Positions 46,016-56,904 are shown, numbered from the stretch's first letter. The stretch: DNA of 64,000 nucleotides from Zygaena filipendulae (GCA_907165275.2 OU015649.1:6044001-6108000), one strand, 5' to 3'. Numbers and translations are program-made. The notes: generated by a model from the sequence alone, not told the origin.

Positions 46016-46492
46016 TTTTCCTTTAGGTCGAGAATGACCACTTTCCTAAAATGTCCACTTCGTTTTCCTTAAATGGCGACTTTCCGAAAATGTCCACTTT
46101 CCTATACCTAATGATTACTTTTTATGGTGAGGACCACTTGACAAAAAATAATTTTGGTTTTACGATTACGATTACTAGTACTCAGGGATATACCTAGGAC
46201 CTAGATTCCTCCTTCCATCGAAAATTACTACTTTATAGAGAACTTTTTTAAATCTAAACTTTTTTAAATTGTCACAATTTTTTTAACAAACTACCTTTTG
46301 CTCGGGTCTTCGCCCACGTCAAAATTCTTTGTCGTGGGGACCTCAGCAACTATGCATTTTTTCGGGAAAAATTGTATTATTTTTATGTTACATCCCGTCC
46401 TTAACTTAGCCTTTATGCAAAATTTCATGTGAATTGGGTCGGTATTTTAAATGTGAAAGATGAAACAATAAAGAGAAAGTGTGTCTTTAGCA

Positions 46493-46543
46493 TTTACGAT
46501 ATTAGTATCAACTTTGGTTGATAGTTGATACTAATATCGTAAA
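46493..46543. repeat. Perfect 21 bp stem hairpin
   Basis: Left arm TTTACGATATTAGTATCAAC plus T (46493-46513), a 9-base loop, then the exact reverse complement to 46543. It is too short for a typical miRNA precursor and no flanking pairing was seen. Confidence 0.85.
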
Positions 46544-46939
46544 TTTACTATAGAAGTATGGGTGAATTAAAAATACGAAAGTAAATTAATTTCTTTAACT
46601 GTAGTAGGTAAATATATAAACAAAACATGACTTCTCTTAGGCGACCCCTAGAGTCCCAATATTTTTTTTCATCAAACCCATAAGTGTATCGTATCGATAT
46701 CGTGCGGGTATCTATAGATATCATATAAATTTTTTATGGATTTTTATATCAATTAAGAACATAATATTTTTTATTGCATAAATATATTTGTATTTATTAT
46801 AGTATTCCTTACGAGTGACAATCACAAAAACAATATACGCGATGACACTTGATGTCGTTAGGTATATACCTACTTATAATAAAATCTTTCAAAAAAGTAG
46901 GTACAACACTTCAAAAATAATTAAAATCATCTGATCCTC

Positions 46940-47165
46940 AAATTTAAGTAAAAATGCTCAAGGTGTGCGTATAACATTTGAAGAATTCCCTCGATTTCTC
47001 CTAGATCCCATCATCAGATCTTGACTTAATGACAATGGGAGGGTCTCCACCCTTCCAAAAAAAAAATCCAAATCCGTCCAGCCCTCTTCAAGTAATCGCG
47101 TAACAAGTCAACATACAGTCGAATTGAGAACCTTCTCCTTTGAGAACATCGGTTAAAACAAAACA
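46940..47165 (-). repeat. F1 family repeat
   Basis: Contains AATTCCCTCGATTTCTCCTA, GATCCCATCATCAGATCTTG and GAATTGAGAACCTTCTCC. Inverted relative to 50560-50690. Non-coding. Confidence 0.75.
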
Positions 47166-47504
47166 TAAAATATCAACAAAGTTTAAGTTTTTACCATGTG
47201 CAAGATTTCCCAAGATTTAATTTCTTAAATTTAAAGCTGATGATTTAATTTGATAATTTTGCATGTCACCTAATGACAGGACATGAGGACAATTTTACTC
47301 TTATATTATGTACCATCATTACAAACTATGTCTTATGCAAATAAAGAATTTATTTATTTATTTAGGAAAATGGACATTTTCGACATAAGGATTTTTTTTA
47401 TGTAAGTACCGTATATGCATCTGTATAGATTAATTTTATGTACATCGCTCTTTATACAAAATTTAATACGAATCTGAGAGTAATAAATATACTACGATAC
47501 GAAT

Positions 47505-48055
47505 TAAACATTTTAGAATTTTTTAGATCAATCCAGAACTTTTTAGAACTTTTAAAAAAATCCCAGATTGATAAAATTAATTTTAGAATTTTCTAGATCA
47601 TTCTAGAAATTTCTACAACTTTCTCTATCATTCTAAATCTATTCGAATAGTTTGCACTCATTTTAGAATTTTTTACATCATTTCAGAAATACCTATTTAG
47701 AACTTTCTAGAACATTCCAAGTTTTACACATTTTTGAACTTTTTAGATCATTCCAGATTTTTTTTTAGCTTTTAGAACATTCCAGATCGATGATAAGTTT
47801 TACATATTTTGGAAGTTTCTAAATCATTCCAGAAATTTTTAGAACTTTCTACAACATTCCACATCAATAATAACAGATTTACACATTTCGGAACTTTTTA
47901 AATCATTCCAGAAATTTATGAAACTTTTTTTCCCATTTTCGCCACTCACAATCACAAACCACGATTTTAGAACTTTTTAGAACATTCCAAATCAATAACA
48001 GATTTACACATTTCGGAACTTATTAAATCATTCCAGAAATTTATAGAACTTGTAC
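47505..48055. repeat. Degenerate AT-rich satellite rich in GAA/TTC pentamers
   Basis: Roughly 77 bp units, marked by AACATTCC (47711, 47777, 47853, 47981) and ACACATTT-type words (47726, 47802, 47881, 48005). The interior is built of TTTTAGAAC, TTTCTAGAAC and ATCATTCCAGAAAT. Many of these fall into the alternating nGAAn/nTTCn phase of a heat shock element, including four perfect pentamers at 47699-47718. Non-coding. Confidence 0.8.
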
Positions 48056-48059
48056 ATAC

Positions 48060-49520
48060 TAAAATTAGTATTATATATACATAATATATTTAAATTAGAT
48101 TTCTTGTTTCTTGATACTATTACAATACAATGTTTGCTAGTAAGTAGGTAATATAATTAATTAGGATTGTACCAGGTTAAATTTAGTCGGGTATACGGGC
48201 AGTGACGGTGAGCGTTAATGTACATTTTATGTACCTTTGGTGGAGATTATTATTATATTATTATTATTAATGAATTTGAAAGGGGCCCCATTAAACCTAC
48301 ACCTCGGTCGCAAGTCCGTGGTCCTTGGGAATCTTTGGCTAGAAAGTTCAATCTCTGTGTGTGCTGTTGTTCATGATCCTTGTTCATTTTTGGTGTTCAC
48401 TTCAGCTGATAGTCTCGGTCATGTCTGAGTTACGCCATCGTGCTTCATAGTTCAAGAGACGCTATATCCTCATTCCTCGTGCAATATAAAGGTAAAAGAG
48501 TAAAAAGACTCTTGGTCGTCAGTATATAACTATCCGTATTGCTTGCTACTTTGTTACTGATATTAAGTCGATAGTAGTCTTTTAGAGTCTGTCTGTCTTG
48601 CTCGTTTGGCTGAAAATTTGAGAATACAATCAATACTTGACAGAATAAAACTTTTTTGAGATGCGTTTAATCACTGAAATTTCTTTCAAGGGTAGGTAGG
48701 CCGATATACGCCGATTCACCGACCACTCTTGATTATCCCACAAAAACTATGCAAAATAAGCGTTGTACATATTCACACTTTAAACAAAAAAATGCACTTA
48801 TAATGATGCAGTGATTTTATGTACTTAGATGATAGTTTGTGCGGTCTTGTCATGGTACTAAACGACACATGGTACGTAATGTTCGCTCACATGCGCTATG
48901 TCTATTGTCTATATCCTCGCACAGCTAGAATCATAATATTTTTGTAAGCTCGGAATCCCAGAGGTGTATCCATCTTATAATATACTGGTTTGGTACATCA
49001 ATTTCCCGGAATCACTCTACCTACTCCGATCTCTGTTTTTGATCCTATTGACCCCAGGGAATAAAATTTTACAGGAAAAATACATTTTTTATTCATAAGC
49101 TTGAGCTCAAGATACTTATCGAACCTGCAATAACAATATGAAGAACCCCGAACCTATTATCCCCCAGTGAACGTCGATATGTAGACCTAGCTTATGATCT
49201 ACTAGGTGGATCCTGTGCATGTTTAGGATTAATTAATCTATTTTAGGATTAATTAATGTATTTTACCATTAATTATGACGTGACCGTAGGTTTTTTTATG
49301 TATGTTCACCGATTACTCAAAGACGGCTGGACCGATTTGGAAAATTCTTTTTTGTTTGAAAGGGTATACTTACTTCGGAGATTGTCCTATTGTCATCAGA
49401 TCCGGATCTGATGTTGGGACCTAAAGCCGCTTTACGCAAAGTTTGCGTGTGGCGCTGAAGGTAAATTAAGGCTACAAAAACATGGTGGTGGAAGAGATGT
49501 CGCAGTTTCGGCCCTTTATA
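48060..49520. other. Gene-free stretch, second part
   Basis: No gene is supported. There is a (TTA)n run at 48248-48270. An F1 fragment covers about 49255-49420 (TGTTCACCGATTACTCAAAG and TGTTTGAAAGGGTATAC). A GC-richer patch at 48280-48430 has no recognised product. Confidence 0.5.
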
Positions 49521-49524
49521 AAAA

Positions 49525-49915
49525 TAGTACATTGTTATCCTAGGGATGAAAGTAACTTATGTAGTCCCGAGACGGGGTTTGGCGCCCGAGCGCAGCGAGG
49601 GCGCCAATAGATCGAGGGACGAAATAAGTCTTTCTCCCGAGGATAACACTGTGCTTTTCATTACGAATGCAAGGAAAGTCAAAATAAAAATAGGAATTAG
49701 CTAAAGAAAAAAATGAGTGAATTTTATTTTACATAAATCAACCATTAGGTGTGCTACTGGCCAGTAAGTATGCCTATGACATAAAAAAAAACTTGAGTTT
49801 CTGCCGTATCCAGCTGTCAGTTGAAAGCGATTCTCCCTAGGGCTGAAAAGTGTTACTTTCAACCCGCTTCTCAGGCAACTTCAGACCTACTTTCAGAGTA
49901 TGAGTAATGAAAAAA
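49525..49915 (+). repeat. Dispersed 0.39 kb repeat, copy B
   Basis: Matches 8535-8925. It has an extra GCGCCCGAGCGCAGCGAGGG stretch that the other copy lacks. It ends about 100 bp before the mTERF stop codon on the 3' side of that gene. Confidence 0.85.
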
Positions 49916-49973
49916 CTTTTTTGTTTCGTTTTCTGATCTAGGCAAGTCCACTGGTCGAATATACGCGTACCTA

Positions 49974-49979
49974 TTTATT
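49974..49979 (-). terminator. Possible polyadenylation signal for the mTERF gene
   Basis: AATAAA on the minus strand lies 36 bp beyond the stop codon. It is the nearest canonical signal. Usage is inferred from position only. Confidence 0.5.
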
Positions 49980-50014
49980 CTACCTTTTTAGTATCAAGGT
50001 ACTTACTTACGTGC

Positions 50015-53000
50015 TTAATATTTTGTATTTTTGTATACTGACTCCATAGAATCTACGTACTTGTTGAACTGATCTGTACTTCTACAAAGAACATTTAAAT
50101 TAATTCCGCTACTTGTAAGTCCTAATTCTCGTAAGATGTTTAGTCGTTGTTGTACTGTTTTAGGGGAAGAAAATAGTATTCGTGGTTTCCTTACTATTTC
50201 CTCAACTTCAAAACCCTCACTTTGAAGAAAATCCAAAAAATGTTTAACCTGCAAAATTAATAAAGGTTAAGGTTATTTTAAGTTAAACGGTAACTGGCTA
50301 GATATCTTTATAAATAAAAATGAATGTTTGTATATACATATATTGGTCCGATTGTGATGAAACTTTAGCGGGTTGTTCTGCCTGCATCCGCAAAGGTTCC
50401 TGATCCCAAAACTCACGCGGGTGAAACCGCGAGGCACAGCTAGTTTTTTAAAAGTTTATTTTTAACCGACTTCCAAAAAGGAGGAGGTTCTATGTTCGAT
50501 TGTATGTATGTTTTTTTTTTTTTTTTTTTTTATGTATGTTCACCGATTACTCGAAGACGGTTGGACTGATTTCCAAAATTCTTTTTTTGGTTGAAAGGGT
50601 ATACTCCCAATTAGGTCCCATTGCCACCAAGTCGGGATCTGATGATGGAATCTTGGAGAAATCGAGGGAACTCTTCAAAAATTATAGGCACACCTATAGC
50701 AATTTGGGTATTTTTTATAGTAAATCGTTCATTTTCTTTCGAAAAGCAAAATTTGAAGAAGCGGAACTGATGATGAAGACCACAGATGGTCATCGGAACT
50801 ACTAAATGATAGGTATTTCACAGATTCCGATTCGTTAACTTGAATGTGGTTTCTAAACAATTTATGTTCATCACAATGTATATGGTGAAGTGGAACTGAT
50901 GGTGGTGTACCAGCAGAACTCCTCAAAAATTAACGTCCCTGCATCGGGAAAAGCAATATTTTGTAAAAGGTTATGAGCAGTTGACAGTAGGCTATTGTAA
51001 CTTAGATAAATTACAAACCGACTCACTAAAAAGCAAGAAATAAACAAATTTTTAAAAAAGCAAGAAATAAACAAATTTTTAACAAAAAAATTAAAACCGA
51101 CTTCCAAAAACACAAATCTAAAAAAGCTAAAAATAAAAAGCTAAAAATAACAAAATACCGATTTTATCCAAAAGACAAAAACACACGTAATATTATTATT
51201 AGTTTGTGCTACCACTGATCGGTATGAAGTCGGTGACAAGCCAAATATGGATGGGTTAAGTCGACTCCTGCCACCAGCTCTTCGTGAGCAAAACAACTCA
51301 AGTGGGCAGACACCAGCGGGCTTTTCACCGAATTCAAACCGATCAGTGGTAGCACAAACTAATAATAATATTACGTGTGTTTTTGTCTTTTGGATAAAAT
51401 CGGTATTTTGTTATTTTTAGCTTTTTTAGATTTGTGTTTTTTATTTCCACTTTGCTTTTATTATAGTTGTCATTAAAAAGCTGCCAGTAAGTATTAGACT
51501 GGTCTCCTGCGGTTTATATGTATTTCTGAATTCCTTGGTAGATTTATTAGTTTCCTCATCAGTCCACGGCTATCCTGCACATTGGCACTTTGGCCCTTTG
51601 GGCTTTGAGCCATTGAAAGTGGCTTGAATAACCTTTTTTTTTTTTATTTTATTCATAAAACTCTGACCTAGTCTGGCATAATTTCGCAGTTTCTTCTAAA
51701 ATATATTTTCCAGACTCAGTCTATATTAAACTACATAAGACATACCTTGATAACACTTATTGTTTTCAATCCTGGCTGTCTAGAGCACATGTTATCAATT
51801 TCTTCTGCGGATATGTTCAGTCTATATGCTAAATAATACTGTGTTGATCCAATATCTCCCAATATATTTTTTGTTTCTTGGGCGATCGCAATGGATCTGT
51901 AAAAAAAAATTTACTTTCCACAGAGATATTGACAACATTGTTAAAAGCATACTATGTGTATTTTTTTAACCGACTTCCAAAAAAGGAGGAGGTTCTCAAT
52001 TCAACAAAGTATATGTTTTTTTTTGTATGTTTATTACCCGATTACTCAAAGACGATAATTTGAAAAATTCTTGCTTGAAAGAGTTTAGGTACTCATGAAG
52101 TCAGGATCTGATGATGGGATCTTGGAGATATCAAGAAAAATTTCATGGTTTGCGATTTGATTAGATAAATTGTCACTTTATATAGCTGATCCCTGCGGTT
52201 TCACCCGCGTTAATTTCGGAGTTGCTGCGGGAATTCCGGGATAAAAAGTACCTATCCTATGTCCATCTCTGTAAGTACCTCTGACAACGTATCGCGTATG
52301 TGCGAAATTTCATGATGATCGGTTGAGCTGTTGAGGCGTAAAAGAACTCACTTTCACATTAATTTATAATGGTAAGGATAAGGATAAACCAATCCACTTA
52401 AAGCAAAATTAACAAAATTTTAACAAAAAAATTAAAACCGATTTCAAATCACAAAAATGCTCTAGGTACTCTAAAAAGTTAAAAATAACACAATGCCGAT
52501 TTAATCCGATGCCCGCTGCTCCACATTCTCGCGAGAGCCTTGCGAGAACGCGAGAAAACCACGAGAAACAAGAATGTGGAGCCGATGCACATGTTCTCGC
52601 CTTGTTCTCCACTTTATGTTGCCTGCTCCACATTCTCGCGAGAACGCGAAAAACCACGAGAAACGAGAATGTGGAGCCGATCCACATGTTCTTGCTTTGT
52701 TCTCCACTTTTTGTCGGTTTTTGCCGCGAAAGACAAAAATGCACGTAATATTATTATTGGGATGTACTGATCGGTTTAAAGTCAGTGCCAAGCCCGCTCA
52801 TGTCTGCCCACTGGTGTTGTTTTGTTTACGACGACACGCTCGCACGCTTGCAATGTGGTACCGTGGGACCATTGGAGCGGACTACCTATTACCTTTTTGG
52901 CTAAACACCGAGTTCGAAACGATCAATAGGTAGCACATACCAATAATAATTTAATATTAGGTGCATTTTTGCCTTATGGATTGAATCGGTATTTCCTTAT

Positions 53001-56000
53001 TTTTACCTTTTTAGTGTAGGGCATTTTTGTGTTTTTTGAAGTCGGTTTATTTAGATGCGTATTGACAGAGGCGTCTTTACCTATAGTGCAGGGTGTGCGG
53101 CGCACACGGGCGCCGGGTCTAAGGGGGCGCCGCGCGCCGAGCGCCCTTGCGACACATCCGAAGATGCGTCGCTCTCAAAGACCCTGCACCCGCCGTGACC
53201 GACGCCGGGCGCGCGGTAGCAAAGCAAAACTACTCTATTTTACCTAACACCCTGTATAACTGTTAGTATTCCACTTGTATTCCATTTTGACCCCGCTCGA
53301 GGGCGCCAGGTTACTGGCTGCACACGGGCGCCACAAGGGCTAGAGACGCCTCTGCGTATTGACTATTGATGGTGCCGAACCTAGTAATATACCTACATGC
53401 AACTAGTTCTTCAGATGAGAATAATGCTATTAAATAGAAGTCTTGTTAATTACCATCATTTATCACTTAATCCATTGCACTAATAAATTAGGTACAGACT
53501 CAAATTGGTCCTCAGATAGAAGCTAAGAAACCTCTTCTTTTTAATAAAACATACCTATTTAATATGCTCTCATTGCACCTTACCATCCAGGGATATAGAT
53601 TATCAAGGCCCATATCTTTAGCCTTTTGCAGTCTTTCACGAATTGTTTCATGGTGGTATTTTAGTACCCATAAATCTCTTAAAATGCGATCACTAGATAC
53701 ATTCATTTCTAAAAAAAAAAAAAATTACAACAAAAATAATTCATTACTACATACATACAATTTTTTTATCTTTAAAAACAAGTTTTAAAGTAACAACTAC
53801 GTACTTGCATCAGCAGCAACACTGTTCCACATGAAATCCTAGATTTCGTCAGGGATTTTTATTGATAAAATATTTTTTTTATTTTTTTACAAAGTTGGTG
53901 ATATTAATTTTAGAATCAAACTTATAATGTTAGTACATTTATTTTTAATTTTTTATTATAAGTTTCAGGGTTTACTTGGACAGTCTAACCGCCGCACTCA
54001 GAGTCGACTTTAATGATTACTTAGTTAAGTATAGATTTTTAAAACAAAACTGCCGCAATCAGACAAGTTTAATAAATGAATTCAACTAATTAAGTTACAT
54101 CTCATTAAATGCCAATTAACATTAAATTACTGAACGTCTCTGATTGCCGCAGTTTTGTTTTAAAAATCTATACTTAACTAAGTAATCATTAAAGTCGACT
54201 CTGAGTGCGGCCGTTAGAACTATAAAACATAAATCCTAAATCTTGAGAGAATGAGCTACCAACAAGTTAAATTTATTTTCTTTCAAACTGATTCAAGTAG
54301 TCTCAATTCAAGTGGTCTCAAACATATGAAAAACCACAAACTATGACAGTATGTTCAGTCACTTTTCCTTTAATTTATTTTACACTAGCTGTTCCCCGCG
54401 ACTTCACCCGCATTAGTTTCGGAGATCCCACGGGTATTCAGAGATAAAAGTAATTACTACCCTATATTTTTTCTGTACCTACCCTTGACGTGTAGGTAGT
54501 ATACAAAATTTTATGTAGTTTCTTCTGCGATAATTTCGAAATTCACATGGGAATTCTGGTATAAAAAGTAGTGTATGTCCTTCTCTGTACCCCTGACAAT
54601 GTGTATGCAAAATTTTGTGGTGATGGGTTGAGCCATTTAGCTGTGAAACCGTAACAAACAAACTCACTTTTGTTTTTATTATATTAGTAAGGATTTTATT
54701 TTCAACTAGCTGGCCCCGCGGTTTCACCCGCGTCAATTTCGGAGTTCCCACGGGAATTCCGGGAGTACCCTATGTCCTTCTCTGTACCTCTGACATCATG
54801 CATGTCAAATTTCATCCAAATCCATTCAGCCGTTTTGGCGTGAATGAGTAACAAACATCCAAATATCCAAACATCCACACTTTCACACTTATAATATTAG
54901 TAACATTAGATACAACATGTTTACAGTTTAATTATAGAAAGACTAAGGCCCGTATTCCAGAAGGTGACTCAGATCACGTTTTACTTGAGATTAGTTTTAA
55001 GCTCAGAACATAACTCAAGCGTACATCTTATTATAGAATGCGTTTTAAGTTCTAATTACTTGAAACTAGTCTTGAGTAGGGATTCTGAACTCTGATTGGT
55101 TCTAATCAGTTGAAACTAGTCTAGAGTAGAGATTTTGAGCTCTGATTGGTTGAGTGGTCTTGACATGACAGACGTAAACAAAGATCAAATCTTTGCTTGA
55201 GTATAGATTAGTACTCAAGCGTTGTTCTAGAATAAGGAAATAACTCAGCTGATTGTTGATTGATGAATCTCGTTTCAAGTAAGGTTCTAAAATTAAAGCT
55301 TTACTTGAAATTAGTTTTAAAACTAGATTCATGACTTGAGTAACCATTTGGAATACGGACCTAAGTAGTAAACGAAGATACTATGAGTTTAAATGTTTGT
55401 AAACTTATATCAGGCAATCAGATTTAAAAAGATGGTTTTTTATTTACCCAGTAAAACGTTCAATGAATCCTCAAGCCATTTAAATGATATGCTAAAGATA
55501 AAAAGCCTTTTTGCAAGATATTCACTAAGTTTAAATGGTGGACACTGTAAAAAAAATATAAAAATAGTATTTTATTTTACATGACAATTAAATAATTATA
55601 GATTCTACTAGCTGTCCCCCGCGATTTCATCTGCGGTAATTTCGGAGTTCTCGCAGTAATTCGGCAAAAAAAGTGCTGTAGTTTACGGTGATAAGCAGTT
55701 CCCCGCATTAATTCCGGAGTTCCCGCGGGAATTCCGGGATAAAAACTATCCTATCTTTTAAGTTGGACCATATTATAAATGGTTACAAAATTTTATCAAA
55801 ATCTGTTCAGTAGTTTCGGAGTCCATTGAGGACAAACAACGTGACACGTGATTTATATATATTAAGATAATAATCAATGTTGTCTTCATGAGTACCTTTA
55901 TTTTATTTGAAATATAATAAAGTCTGTTTGAACAGAAATTGTGGCTTTCATCATTTTTAATACACTTATAGATATGAATCAATTTAATGATCGGTAATTT

Positions 56001-56904
56001 ATAGAAAGGTAGAGCATCTTCAGTGGACAAAAAATTCATCTGCAGAACTAGTTTTGCTTTAGTTTCATCAAAACCTGTAAAAAGATTTATTTTTTGTTTC
56101 TCCCATTAAGAATTAGATCATGAATTAGATAATTAAATAATTAATTATACTTATCTGGGAAAAATAATTTATGAGAAACTAGCTGTTTCGGAATTCCCAC
56201 AGGAACTATTTTTTTCTAAAATAAAAGTAGCCTAAGTTACTCCTTCTAACATCAGCTATTTGCCGTTAAAATCGGTCCAGCCGTTTCAGACGGAACAGAG
56301 AGATAGAGAGACAGAAAAAAGATTTAAAAATGGATTTTTTATGTAAGTACCATACATACTTTCATATGGATTAAGTAAAAAATTGTTAATTTGGAATTAC
56401 AAACAGGCACTTCAATTGTATTTATATGTATAGATCGACTAGCTGTTTCTCTGCAGTTTTGCCCACGGTAATTTCAGTTCCCATGGGAATTTCGGGATAA
56501 AAAGTACCATAAGTCACTCAGGACTACCGTAGCTTCCTTTAGGTGAAAGAAATTTTAAAATCGGTTCAGTAGATCCACAGATTACGCCCTAATATAGAAT
56601 GTCTTTGACACCCTCCAACGTCACAAACTCACATTTCACAAACTTAAAACTTTGCCTTTAATTTAATATTGGCAAGTATAGATGCAAGTACTGATAAGAT
56701 AAACAGACCTTCATTGGTATTTCTTAAAATGTTGCGTTCAGTTATGCGTGTCGTATAATACATAATATTACTACTCATAAAATATTTACTTAGAAAATAT
56801 CTTTTGGAATCACTAATAGGATTTAAATTACTTATTTGGCAAACATTAAAGTAATTTTGGGACCGTATTAAGGTCGAAACACGAACTATTAACATTTTAC
56901 GCAT
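50015..56904 (-). CDS. mTERF-family mitochondrial protein, six exons, complete
   Basis: A helical mTERF-repeat protein, likely acting on mitochondrial DNA or RNA; family members control transcription or ribosome assembly. Exons: 56904-56709, 56074-55896, 55544-55448, 53708-53555, 51896-51746, 50248-50015. Every border is GT/AG and all phases close, giving 336 aa. The N-terminus (MRKMLIVRVSTLIRSQNYF) is rich in Arg and hydrophobics with no acid, like a mitochondrial presequence. mTERF-type helices follow: FDETKAKLVLQMNFLSTEDA, CPPFKLSEYLAKRLFIF, ETIRERLQKAKDMGLDNLYP, VKHFLDFLQSEGFEVEEIVR and KPRILFSSPKTVQQRLNILR. Insect mTERF5 is my best guess for the subtype, not proven. Exon 3 lacks any Met and is easily overlooked, but without it the frame does not close. 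Introns hold foldback, hAT-like, TA-type and Harbinger-like elements. Confidence 0.87.
50300..50445 (+). repeat. F2-type repeat in mTERF intron 5
   Basis: TATAAATAAAAATGAATGTT, GGTCCGATTGTGATGAAACT and ACTCACGCGGGTGAAACCGC with a CACAGCTAGT end. Confidence 0.75.
50460..51010 (+). repeat. Best-preserved F1 family copy
   Basis: Starts TTTAACCGACTTCCAAAAAG and GAGGAGGTTC, then a poly-T run, CACCGATTACTCGAAGACGG, TTGAAAGGGTATACTCCCAA, GGGATCTGATGATGG, CACAGATGGTCATCGGAACT and TTCACAATG-type blocks. The other F1 copies are fragments of this. It lies in mTERF intron 5. The open frames seen here are shared by copies but look incidental. Confidence 0.8.
51104..51445. mobile_element. Foldback element with about 110 bp arms
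   Basis: The left arm (51108-51224) contains AAAAAGCTAAAAATAACAAA, ATACCGATTTTATCCAAAAG, ACACACGTAATATTATTATT and GTGCTACCACTGATCGG. The right arm (about 51340-51440) is its reverse complement almost without mismatch. The 115 bp centre has AGCTCTTCGTGAGC. Same family as 23495-23700 and 52430-53050. Non-coding, in mTERF intron 5. Confidence 0.88.
51965..52145 (+). repeat. F1 family fragment in mTERF intron 4
   Basis: TTTTTAACCGACTTCCAAAA with AAGGAGGAGGTTCTCAATTC, then ACCCGATTACTCAAAGACG and GGATCTGATGATGGGATCTT. Confidence 0.8.
52185..52370 (-). repeat. F2 family fragment in mTERF intron 4
   Basis: CTGATCCCTGCGGTTTCACC, CGCGTTAATTTCGGAG, GGGAATTCCGGGATAAAAAG and TTTCATGATGATCGGTTGAG. Confidence 0.85.
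52430..53050. mobile_element. Foldback element carrying a nested hairpin MITE
   Basis: The outer arms start AATTAAAACCGATTTCAAAT and end TTTTTGAAGTCGGTTT, with the family's TTAAAAATAACACAATGCCG, CACGTAATATTATTATTG and CGATCAATAGGTAGCACATA blocks. The left arm is interrupted at about 52507-52735 by a different palindromic element and resumes at GACAAAAATGCACG. It lies in mTERF intron 4. Confidence 0.82.
52507..52730. mobile_element. Two tandem hairpin units nested in the foldback element
   Basis: Two direct copies of about 110 bp. Each has CTCCACATTCTCGCGAGA, GAGAAAACCACGAGAAAC or a close form, GAATGTGGAGCCGAT and GTTCTCCACTTT. Each folds back on itself. It is related to the single element at 22752-22889. 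Confidence 0.85.
53066..53354. mobile_element. hAT-type MITE with perfect 8 bp target duplication
   Basis: The 289 bp GC-rich element starts CAGAGGCGTCTTTACC and ends GAGACGCCTCTG (inverted ends). It is flanked by CGTATTGA on both sides (53058-53065 and 53355-53362), the 8 bp signature of hAT insertion. No coding capacity. It lies in mTERF intron 4. Confidence 0.9.
53988..54214. mobile_element. TA-type MITE, second full-length copy
   Basis: Starts ACCGCCGCACTCAGAGTCGA, ends GTCGACTCTGAGTGCGGCCG plus T, with TA on both sides (53986-53987 and 54215-54216). It shares nearly all sequence with 2663-2900, with the centre inverted relative to that copy. It lies in mTERF intron 3. Confidence 0.9.
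54385..54900 (-). repeat. Two F2 family repeats in mTERF intron 3
   Basis: The first (54385-54690) starts CTAGCTGTTCCCCGCGACTT. The second (54705-54900) starts CTAGCTGGCCCCGCGGTTTC and has GGGAATTCCGGGAGTACCC and TATGTCCTTCTCTGTACCTC. Each ends in an ATATTAGTAAG/ATATTAGTAAC tail. Non-coding. Confidence 0.85.
54947..55361. mobile_element. Harbinger-like MITE, copy 1 (415 bp, TAA duplication)
   Basis: Ends GGCCCGTATTCCAGAAGGTG and, inverted, GGTCCGTATTCCAAATGGTT. TAA flanks both sides (54944-54946 and 55362-55364), a 3 bp duplication as made by PIF/Harbinger elements. It lies in mTERF intron 3 about 90 bp from exon 3. It contains an incidental open frame shared with its relatives at 57.2-59.8 kb. 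Confidence 0.88.
55605..55850 (-). repeat. F2 family repeat in mTERF intron 2
   Basis: CTAGCTGTCCCCCGCGATTT, GGAGTTCCCGCGGGAATTCC, TTTTAAGTTGGACCATATTA and CAGTAGTTTCGGAGTCCATT. It ends about 45 bp from the end of exon 2 and is the inverted counterpart of 6780-6990. Confidence 0.85.
56170..56640. repeat. F3 and F2 repeats in mTERF intron 1
   Basis: The F3 part (56170-56410) has TTACTCCTTCTAACATCAGC, AAAATCGGTCCAGCCGTTTC and GAGAGACAGAAAAA. The F2 part (56435-56640) has CTAGCTGTTTCTCTGCAG, CCCATGGGAATTTCGGGATA and TAAAATCGGTTCAGTAGATC. Together they fill most of the intron. Confidence 0.8.

Noticed and set aside
50500..50805. 101-codon frame in the F1 repeat
   Set aside because: It is interrupted in every other F1 copy and begins in a poly-T tract.
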